From a bacterium HR27 (GTDB lineage: Bacteria > Chloroflexota > Chloroflexia > Thermomicrobiales > Thermomicrobiaceae), in assembly GCA_002898975.1 (NCBI GenBank), contig BEID01000039.1, positions 1-8,366 on the forward strand: a stretch of 8,366 bases of DNA, written 5' to 3'. The notes under the pieces were generated by a model. It made no database searches and had not been told where the DNA came from. It saw only the letters and a program-made list of their open reading frames with translations. Numbering within the stretch: position 1 is the stretch's first letter; the number at the start of each line of letters is the position of its first letter. The position numbers were made by a program, and so were the translations under genes. Shown one piece after another: positions 1 to 4,716 of this stretch.

Positions 1-93
1 GGAGCCGATTGGATCAACGTGACCGTGCGACCGCCGGTCGATTTCGAGGCCCTGCAGGCGTTCGTCGAGCGCGTCATGCCTGCCTTGCGCTAA
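1..93 (+). CDS. C-terminal end of a probable LLM-class (F420/flavin-dependent) oxidoreductase
   Basis: The window opens inside a plus-strand reading frame that ends with TAA at 91-93; 30 residues are visible, running from GADWIN to VMPALR. A 'GAD-W/R-hydrophobic-N-x-x-x-R-P-P' segment followed by a short amphipathic helix (FEALQAFVERVMPAL) resembles, from memory, the end of luciferase-like F420-dependent oxidoreductases, in which the last barrel strand leads into a terminal helix. The cofactor-binding part lies outside the window, so the family assignment is tentative. The 150-bp gap before the next gene and the inverted repeat in it suggest this gene is not part of the copper operon that follows. 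Confidence 0.45.
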   Translation, partial: GADWINVTVRPPVDFEALQAFVERVMPALR

Positions 94-131
94 GTGCCCG
101 CAGCAGCCTCACTCGGCAACGGGCTCGGCTG

Positions 132-167
132 GTGTACGGCGACCGTATGGAGCCGAACGCCGTACAC
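132..167. repeat. 10-bp perfect inverted repeat (terminator stem or operator)
   Basis: GTGTACGGCG (132-141) is repeated as its exact reverse complement CGCCGTACAC (158-167), separated by 16 nt; a G-T pair could add one more position outside. It lies 38 nt after the upstream stop codon and about 75 nt before the first copper-operon start. No T-run follows on either strand, so a classic intrinsic terminator is not well supported. It could be a factor-dependent stop, an RNA-protecting stem or a repressor site for the downstream operon. Confidence 0.5.
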
Positions 168-181
168 TGGCGTGACTGACC

Positions 182-211
182 TGGAAACCGGGGGCGACAC
201 AACCGTAAGAT
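182..211 (+). promoter_or_regulatory. Weak candidate promoter for the copper-trafficking operon
   Basis: TAAGAT (206-211) is a fair -10 element (TATAAT-like), with TGGAAA (182-187, four of six matches to TTGACA) 18 bp upstream. Transcription would start near 218, giving a leader of about 25 nt before the start codon at 244. It is the best pair seen in this gap, but the -35 is poor, so this is a guess resting mainly on position. Confidence 0.25.
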
Positions 212-243
212 TCCGTCAGGCGTGAGCCGGGTGCGGAGGCGCG

Positions 244-624
244 ATGCGGACGATGCCTACTCTCTTTCCACTACTCCCAGGGTTCCTGCTCATCGTCGCG
301 CTCTCAGCTGCGCTCCTGACGCCGACGGACTGCTCCTGTGGCGCGGAGCTGCCGCACCCGCACGCGTTGCTCGAGCTGCCTGGCCATACGCACTCGCATC
401 GCCACGGTCCGTCTGCCGGAACCAGTCACAGCGCCGAGCTGCCGAGCGGGCCGATCCTCACCCTGCCGGCAGTACCGCTCGCTATCGCGAGCACGCTCCC
501 GATCCTCAGCGCATCGATCTTCCTCCTGACGTTCCACGCCATCGAGAGGCGATATCGTGCGTTCGATTCCCTCAGTCCCGACGGCGTCGCGCTCGCCCCG
601 CTGGATCCGCCACCGCGCTGGTAG
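244..624 (+). CDS. Small two-helix membrane protein with CxC and His-rich extracytoplasmic loop
   Basis: A 126-residue protein of unrecognised family. A hydrophobic segment at about residues 7-26 is followed directly by C30-S-C32, then a His-rich loop with H38, H40, H48, H50, H52, H54 and H62 (PHPH and HTHSHRH). A second hydrophobic helix spans about 71-97, and a charged tail ends PPPRW. The likely topology puts both tails in the cytoplasm and the Cys/His loop outside. Such a loop is well suited to Cu(I)/Cu(II) or zinc binding, and the gene leads an operon with two Sco proteins and a PCu(A)C chaperone, so copper capture or handover is inferred. GGAGG at 235-239 lies 4 nt before the ATG at 244, which favours this start; an in-frame ATG at 253 is possible. 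It has a vague likeness to His-rich DUF2946-type proteins, too weak to claim. Confidence refers to a real gene; the function is inferred. Confidence 0.72.
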   Translation: MRTMPTLFPLLPGFLLIVALSAALLTPTDCSCGAELPHPHALLELPGHTHSHRHGPSAGTSHSAELPSGPILTLPAVPLAIASTLPILSASIFLLTFHAIERRYRAFDSLSPDGVALAPLDPPPRW

Positions 625-692
625 TCTGGAGCGGGGTGTCGTTCGCCATGCGTTCCGTGCAGGCGTCTCACGCATGTTGGAGCTGGTGAGAG

Positions 693-1331
693 ATGGTTCG
701 CCGTATCGCGCTCGTCATCGTGCTGCTCGCCGCGACGTTCTCGATCGTCTGGAGCGCGCTCGCTGCACCGCGCGTCCTGCCTCGGCTTCGCGTCGCTCCC
801 GGCTTTGGTTTGGTCGATGCAAACGGGAACCGTGTCTCCAGTGACGATCTGCGCGGGCAGATCGTGCTGGTCACATTCGGTCCAGCACGGTGCGACGAGC
901 GCTGCGCGGCGTGGAGCAGCCGCCTCGCCGAGGCGTTGACAGGGGACACCGTCGGCAGCTCGACACGAGCGATCTGGATCGTGACCGAACCGAGCGACAC
1001 CACACGTCTCGTGACGCTCCAGCGAGAACTCGCTGCGTCGGGAGTTCCCTGGCGCGTCCTCGGAACGAGCGATGAACGCGAGCTGGAACTCGTTCTCGCC
1101 GGATTCCGGGTTCCCCGGCAAGTCTCGGAGCACGGCACTGCCGTCGACCCCGTGCTCGTCGTCGTCGACCCGGTTGGTATCGTCCGGGCCGAATACCGGA
1201 CGGTTCCGATCGCCACGGTGCTCCAGGGCGATCTCACGGCGCTCGTTCAGGAAATCCGGAACAGCCGGGGAGCGCGCCGGTACCTGTACGAAGCGGCCCA
1301 TCTCTTCACCTGCAATCTCGGAGGAGCATGA
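693..1331 (+). CDS. Divergent Sco-like (SCO1/SenC) thioredoxin-fold protein
   Basis: A 212-residue protein with an uncleaved-anchor-like N-terminal helix (about 5-24) and an extracytoplasmic thioredoxin-like domain. The Sco metal site is present: C67-D-E-R-C71 in FGPARCDERC, and H147 in a 'S-E-H-G-T-A-V-D-P-V-L-V-V-V-D-P' stretch aligning with the Sco 'EH-T-x-x-x-F-V-L-D' segment. It departs from the family: there is no Pro after the second Cys (canonical TxCPDVCP), the D-P-x-x-D-T signature is replaced by EPSDTT, and a short tail ends HLFTCNLGGA with an extra Cys and His. Sco proteins deliver copper to, or reduce the cysteines of, the CuA site of cytochrome c oxidase. GGAG at 679-682 lies 10 nt before the ATG. 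The stop is 3 nt before the next start, indicating translational coupling. It may be mainly a thiol-disulfide reductase rather than a copper donor. Confidence 0.78.
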   Translation: MVRRIALVIVLLAATFSIVWSALAAPRVLPRLRVAPGFGLVDANGNRVSSDDLRGQIVLVTFGPARCDERCAAWSSRLAEALTGDTVGSSTRAIWIVTEPSDTTRLVTLQRELAASGVPWRVLGTSDERELELVLAGFRVPRQVSEHGTAVDPVLVVVDPVGIVRAEYRTVPIATVLQGDLTALVQEIRNSRGARRYLYEAAHLFTCNLGGA

Positions 1332-1334
1332 CCG

Positions 1335-1952
1335 ATGCCGACTCGACCGTGGATCCGTCGACTCGTCGTCGCTGAACTCATCGCGATCGCCGTCGTCCTG
1401 CTCGTCACCGGCTGGTTCTACTGGCGCTCTCGCGCCACGACACTGAATGGGGTCGAACTCGACCCGCCGCAGGACATCCCGAGCGTCACGCTCCAGGGGA
1501 GTGACGGTCAATCGCACACGCTCGGCGATTTTCGCGGGAAGCTCGTCGTCGTCTTCTTCGGCTACACGCACTGTCCGGACGTCTGCCCGACGACTGCTTC
1601 CACCATGGCGCGAGCCCGAGCCCTCCTGGGAGAGGAAGCCGATCGCGTCCAGCTCGTTTTCGTCTCGGTCGACCCCGAACGAGACACGCCCGAGCGGTTG
1701 GCGAGCTACCTCGCCAAATACGACCCCTCGTTCCTCGGGCTCACCGGAGACGAGACGACAATCCGGCAACTCGCGACGACGTTCGGTGTCCACTATGCCA
1801 AGGTCGAGTCGAACTCGGCACTGGGCTACCTGGTCGAGCACACGTCATCGACGTTCGTGCTCGACACGAGGGGACGACTCCGTGCCGTCCTGCCCTTCGG
1901 GCTGACACCGGAACAAGTGGCGAGCGACCTCCGCGCACTGCTCACGTCCTGA
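1335..1952 (+). CDS. sco: SCO1/SenC-family copper chaperone for cytochrome c oxidase
   Basis: A 205-residue membrane-anchored thioredoxin-fold protein. One helix (about 9-29) anchors it, and the soluble domain lies outside the membrane. The canonical copper site is complete: C80-P-D-V-C84-P within FFGYTHCPDVCPTT, and H169 in VEHTSSTFVLD. The family's SVDPERDTPE segment is intact at 111-120. Length and motif order match bacterial Sco1/PrrC/SenC, which insert or prepare copper at the CuA centre of oxidase subunit II. GGAGGAG at 1320-1326 ends 8 nt before the ATG and lies within the last codons of the divergent Sco gene upstream, so the two are tightly coupled. The next gene, 49 nt downstream, encodes a PCu(A)C protein, the known partner in CuA assembly. 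Confidence 0.93.
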   Translation: MPTRPWIRRLVVAELIAIAVVLLVTGWFYWRSRATTLNGVELDPPQDIPSVTLQGSDGQSHTLGDFRGKLVVVFFGYTHCPDVCPTTASTMARARALLGEEADRVQLVFVSVDPERDTPERLASYLAKYDPSFLGLTGDETTIRQLATTFGVHYAKVESNSALGYLVEHTSSTFVLDTRGRLRAVLPFGLTPEQVASDLRALLTS

Positions 1953-1967
1953 ACGGTCAGCCGTACG

Positions 1968-1982
1968 GAATCGTTGCGATTC
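1968..1982 (+). other. Short hairpin between sco and the PCu(A)C gene
   Basis: GAATCG (1968-1973) and CGATTC (1977-1982) form a perfect 6-bp stem with a TTG loop, directly after an 8-bp palindrome CCGTACGG (1961-1968). It sits 6 nt before the strong GAGGAGGG ribosome site of the next gene. Stem formation could tune the relative expression of the two genes, but a stem this short can arise by chance. Confidence 0.25.
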
Positions 1983-2001
1983 GCTGCGAGGAGGGATCGC
2001 G

Positions 2002-2673
2002 ATGCCACGTTTCGCCCTACTCCGGATGACTCCGCTCACTGGGATTCTCGTGACGTTCGGGCTGTTCCTCTCCGCCGCCTGTGGGAGCACGGCGACACCG
2101 ACACCGGTCGCCGCGCCGTCACCGACGCCGATGGTCGCCAGCACGCCAGCGGCACCCACTCCGTCGAGCCCGACACCGACCACTCCGGCCACTGCGACGA
2201 GCGTCCCGACGCCATCGATGGGCGCGCCAGCGACACCGACCACGGAGCACGCTCCGCACGGCACCCCGATGGCGATGGGTACGCCGCCGCTCCAGAACGA
2301 GTTCCGGAGCGACTCGCTCGTCATCCGCAACGTCTGGGCACGCGCAGCCAGCCAGGCCGACGGTGTAAGCGCGGTCTACATGGTAATCGAGAACACCGGC
2401 GACCAGCCGGACCGCCTTCTCCACGCGCACGGTGACGTTGCCGAAACCATCGAGCTCCACGAAACGCGCATGGAAGGCGGCGTGATGAAGATGCAGCCGG
2501 TCGATGGTATCGACATCCCAGCGCACGGGTCGGTCGAGCTCAAGCCAGGCGGTCTACACGTCATGCTGGTCGGCCTGACCCGCGACCTGCAACCGGGCGA
2601 CGAGATCGAACTCGAGCTGCACTTCGAGCACGCCGGTCACATCGCGGTGCGAGCCGTCGTTAAGAAGCCATAG
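2002..2673 (+). CDS. PCu(A)C-type copper chaperone lipoprotein
   Basis: A 223-residue lipoprotein. The signal peptide ends in the lipobox LSAAC, with lipidated Cys27. A Pro/Thr/Ser/Ala-rich tether follows (about 30-95), and it ends in a His/Met-rich patch (H83, H86, M90, M92). The PCu(A)C domain (about 100-222) has the family's copper motif with exact spacing: H153-x10-M164-x21-H186-x-M188, ligands for one Cu(I). In characterised relatives this protein loads copper into the CuA site of cytochrome oxidase and works with Sco, whose gene is just upstream. GAGGAGGG (1988-1995) ends 6 nt before the ATG, supporting this start; ATG 2026 (residue 9) would also give a signal peptide but has no ribosome site. 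The extra His/Met patch may be a second, weaker copper site. A strong hairpin follows the stop by 30 nt. Confidence 0.93.
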   Translation: MPRFALLRMTPLTGILVTFGLFLSAACGSTATPTPVAAPSPTPMVASTPAAPTPSSPTPTTPATATSVPTPSMGAPATPTTEHAPHGTPMAMGTPPLQNEFRSDSLVIRNVWARAASQADGVSAVYMVIENTGDQPDRLLHAHGDVAETIELHETRMEGGVMKMQPVDGIDIPAHGSVELKPGGLHVMLVGLTRDLQPGDEIELELHFEHAGHIAVRAVVKKP

Positions 2674-2702
2674 AGTCGCGCGCAACCACGAGGCAGCATG
2701 GT

Positions 2703-2757
2703 TCCGGGGGACGAGCGCGCTCGTTCCCCGGATTGCGTTTCCGCGGCCACCGCTTTT
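2703..2757 (+). terminator. Strong hairpin terminator after the copper operon
   Basis: Positions 2703-2717 pair with 2718-2732 as a 30-nt palindrome, every position complementary except one G-T pair (2710:2725). As RNA this is a 13-bp GC-rich stem with a GCGC tetraloop, starting 30 nt after the PCu(A)C stop codon. The tail ATTGCGTTT is only moderately T-rich. A second small stem (GCGG 2743-2746 with CCGC 2750-2753) follows and is succeeded immediately by TTTT (2754-2757). Together they look like a double terminator. Confidence 0.65.
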
Positions 2758-2837
2758 CCACAGCCTCGGTGCATCAGTGGGCAACGCTCCGCACCGCGGA
2801 CGGTAAAGGTCATCAGCCCGACTCGGCGACCGATCCC

Positions 2838-2865
2838 TTGACAGCCGGATCGGCTGTGCTAGAGT
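2838..2865 (+). promoter_or_regulatory. Sigma-70-type promoter with extended -10
   Basis: TTGACA (2838-2843, a perfect -35) is followed after 16 bp by TAGAGT (2860-2865). A TGC immediately before the latter gives an extended -10. Transcription should start around 2871-2873 and drive the lipoprotein gene at 2923. An ATG at 2871-2873 falls at the predicted start point and opens a 15-codon frame ending with TAG at 2916-2918; it could be a leaderless leader peptide, but nothing else supports this. Confidence 0.7.
2841..2857. promoter_or_regulatory. Candidate operator: inverted repeat filling the promoter spacer
   Basis: ACAGCCG (2841-2847) and CGGCTGT (2851-2857) form a perfect 7-bp inverted repeat around GAT. 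It begins in the last three bases of the -35 and ends just before the extended -10. A dimeric regulator bound there would cover the polymerase site, so repression is the simplest expectation. The 16-bp spacer argues against MerR-type activation, which uses 19-20 bp spacers. Confidence 0.5.
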
Positions 2866-2922
2866 CGACCATGACGAGCCGATTGGCTGCGGCAGACCGC
2901 GTCTCATTGCCTGGGTAGACCG

Positions 2923-4374
2923 ATGCGGCAGAATACTGGCTGGTCACCGAACCGAGCGCTCGTGCTGCTCCCCCTCCTCCTCGCCACCGTTCTCGCTGCC
3001 TGCAACCGTTCGACTGCGACTCCGACGCCGGCTCCCAGCACGCCGCAGGCCGGAGACTGGCGTGCCGTTGGTCCCAGCGCGCCGGTCGACCCAGCCCGAT
3101 CGACGCGCGTTCGCCTCCGCTTGGAAGTCCCGTCAGATGCAGCAGTCCGGGCAGTCGAACTCCAGCTCATCGCGCCGGGCGGTGACCGGGTCTTCGCGGA
3201 GCGCTATAGCGTGAGTCCGGGTGCACCGCTCGAGGTCGAGGTAGACCTCAGCGACCTCAGTGGTGCCGGAACACCCGCAGGGACATGGCGCGCTCAGTGG
3301 GTCGATGCTGAGCAGCCCGATCGCGTCCTGGCGACCGTGTCCTTCCGCGTCCAGGCCGCAGCAGCGATTGCCTGGCAGACTAGTGCACCGCGTCAGGTTG
3401 TTCCTGCAGGAGACTGCCAGGCCGACCGGCCGATCGTCGAACTCGGCATTCGTGCCCAGAACGCCGGACCAGCCCAACGGCTCACCGTCTATGCCGTCGT
3501 CACGGCACCGAACGGGCAGGAAGTCATGTTCCGCCCGATCGAGACGACCGGAGACGCATGGGGCACGATCCGCGTCTCTCTCTGCAGTATCGTCCCCCGG
3601 GAGCGTCAGGCGGGAATCTGGACCGTGCGCTGGTACCGGAGCGATGCGAGCACGCAGCCGGTTGCGACCGATCGCTTCCAGGTCGAACTCCCCCCGACTC
3701 CCAGACCAACACCGGCTCCGGCGATCGAGTGGGTCGTACCGACCGAACCGGTCCAACCGCAGGACTGTGGGGCGACGGTAGACCTCCGGGTCCGCAATGC
3801 CGCGGGAACACCCGATCGCACGCTGGCGGTCGTCATCCAGGTCATCCCACCCGGACGACAACCGGTCGATCTCGCTTCCGTCGAACTCCGGAATGCCGAC
3901 TGGGCGACCGTGAGCCTGACCTATTGCCAGGCGGCCGGTGGCAGCGACATCGCTGGCACCTGGACAGTCCGAGCGGTCGACGCTGCGACTCGGCAGACCG
4001 TGCTCGGTCAGGCGACGTTCGAAGTGCGAGCGCTCCCGGCACCGGCACAGCCGGCACCCCCACCGCCACAACCGCGACCACAGCCGCAACCGCAGCCCCA
4101 ACCGCCTCCGCCACCGCCGGCACGCGTCGACACCGACGGCGATGACCTGCCGGACGACGAGGAACTCAGTTTCGGCACCGATCAGTACAACTCCGACACC
4201 GATTCGGACGGCCTTTCCGACGGCAGCGAGGTCTACGTCCACGGTACCGACCCGCGCAAGGCGGACACCGACCTCGACGGTACGTCCGATTTCGACGAGA
4301 TCCTGATCGGGAGCGATCCTTGGGACCCGTGTAGTCCGTGGCAGTTCGCCTATGCCTGCCAGTACGAGGGTTAG
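2923..4374 (+). CDS. Lipoprotein with three beta-domain repeats and a TSP3-like calcium-binding tail
   Basis: A 483-residue exported lipoprotein of unknown function. The signal peptide (hydrophobic core 12-24) ends in the lipobox LAAC with Cys27, followed by a short Thr/Pro tether. Three repeats of about 100 residues follow: roughly 45-144, 147-255 and 268-369. Each ends in a 'G-T/I-W-x-x-x-W/V...F-x-V' strand pattern typical of small beta-sandwich modules. Repeats 2 and 3 each carry a Cys pair (165/221 and 282/335) that could form a disulfide; repeat 1 has none. A Pro/Gln-rich linker (371-400) leads to three Asp-rich units of about 22 residues (401-466, with DTDGDD, DTDSDG and DTDLDG), resembling bacterial thrombospondin type-3 calcium repeats. 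The C-terminus holds C470 and C479. It is probably a surface scaffold or adhesion protein. No good ribosome site precedes ATG 2923, but the signal peptide fixes the start within a few codons. It has its own promoter. Confidence 0.85.
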   Translation: MRQNTGWSPNRALVLLPLLLATVLAACNRSTATPTPAPSTPQAGDWRAVGPSAPVDPARSTRVRLRLEVPSDAAVRAVELQLIAPGGDRVFAERYSVSPGAPLEVEVDLSDLSGAGTPAGTWRAQWVDAEQPDRVLATVSFRVQAAAAIAWQTSAPRQVVPAGDCQADRPIVELGIRAQNAGPAQRLTVYAVVTAPNGQEVMFRPIETTGDAWGTIRVSLCSIVPRERQAGIWTVRWYRSDASTQPVATDRFQVELPPTPRPTPAPAIEWVVPTEPVQPQDCGATVDLRVRNAAGTPDRTLAVVIQVIPPGRQPVDLASVELRNADWATVSLTYCQAAGGSDIAGTWTVRAVDAATRQTVLGQATFEVRALPAPAQPAPPPPQPRPQPQPQPQPPPPPPARVDTDGDDLPDDEELSFGTDQYNSDTDSDGLSDGSEVYVHGTDPRKADTDLDGTSDFDEILIGSDPWDPCSPWQFAYACQYEG

Positions 4375-4381
4375 CTGATCA

Positions 4382-4423
4382 GGATGGAACGCACGGACGG
4401 GCCACTGAGCCCACCGTTCATCC
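4382..4423 (+). terminator. Possible imperfect hairpin terminator after the lipoprotein gene
   Basis: GGATGGAACG (4382-4391) pairs with CGTTCATCC (4415-4423) with one bulged G, and inside it GGGC (4399-4402) pairs with GCCC (4409-4412) around a 6-nt loop. It starts 8 nt after the stop codon, a typical terminator position, but no T-tract follows and the internal loop is large. Confidence 0.28.
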
Positions 4424-4443
4424 GTCAGCGAGTATCGGCACAT
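4405..4443 (-). pseudogene. Possible remnant of an IS5-family transposase N-terminus
   Basis: Read on the minus strand from ATG at 4443-4441, the first 13 codons give MCRYSLTDERWAQ. IS5-type transposases characteristically begin in this way (M-x-R-Y-x-L-T-D-E-Q-W-...-L-L-P). The likeness stops there: the following codons (WPVRAFHPDQ) lack the expected L-L-P and run into the antisense of the lipoprotein 3' end. If real, only the extreme 5' end of an insertion sequence survives, the rest having been deleted. The surrounding 4430-4500 stretch seems less GC-rich, which fits foreign DNA. The short match could be coincidence. Confidence 0.3.
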
Positions 4444-4716
4444 GTATGGGAATACTGCAGTCCTGTTTAACAGCGACGGTATCCGTCGATGACAAGAGAT
4501 GGCTATCGTCCCGGCATCGAGGAGCCTCTTTGTCCGGAACGCCGTACCGGCAATGATTCGAGCATCCGTCGTATGACTCGAGCGAGCATCGTACCACGCG
4601 GCTAGCCGGACGGACCCAGCACCGCGAACGCCGCCTTCGCTGCAGGTCACCGGCGAGCCCGATGATCGCGTTGGTCGATTGGAACTCTCTCGTCAGCACG
4701 ATCCGCTCGAGGTCTC

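Larger units (their letters stand above)
4375..4716. other. Convergent intergenic region, 342 bp, no intact gene
   Basis: This gap lies between the 3' ends of the lipoprotein gene (plus) and the MIP channel gene (minus). It holds an imperfect hairpin (4382-4423), a possible transposase remnant (4405-4443, minus), and a 6-bp stem with TAT loop (CGACGG 4474-4479, CCGTCG 4483-4488). Next to that stem is the palindrome CTGTTTAACAG (4463-4473). Two imperfect 20-bp tandem units lie at 4553-4572 and 4573-4592, both opening ATGA-Y-TCGAGC. On the minus strand GCGAA/TTCGC arms (4624-4628, 4636-4640) form a weak stem past the channel gene. The part around 4430-4500 looks less GC-rich than its surroundings. 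No convincing coding frame or RNA gene was seen. Confidence 0.6.

Noticed and set aside
222..689. 155-codon plus-strand frame overlapping the His-rich protein
   Set aside because: Its translation is Arg/Ala/Pro-rich and it has no ribosome site, whereas the overlapping frame from 244 has GGAGG, two hydrophobic helices and an ordered Cys/His loop.
426..1841. 471-codon open frame on the minus strand across the Sco genes
   Set aside because: It is antisense to three genes with clear motifs. The translation is rich in Arg, Glu and Asp with no domain, as expected for the complement of GC-rich coding DNA.
2841..2857. MerR-type operator reading of the spacer inverted repeat
   Set aside because: MerR-family promoters have 19-20 bp spacers with weak basal activity; this spacer is 16 bp and the promoter elements are strong, so a repressor site fits better.
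4463..4488. CTGTTTAACAG palindrome next to a CGACGG-TAT-CCGTCG stem as a terminator
   Set aside because: The stem is only 6 bp with a 3-nt loop and lies about 230-250 nt past the channel stop and 90-110 nt past the lipoprotein stop, without a T-run on either strand.
3133..4650. 505-codon open frame on the minus strand across the lipoprotein gene
   Set aside because: It is antisense to a lipoprotein with a signal peptide, repeats and a promoter, and the product has no recognisable fold. Only the short transposase-like stretch at 4405-4443 was kept as a separate, tentative call.
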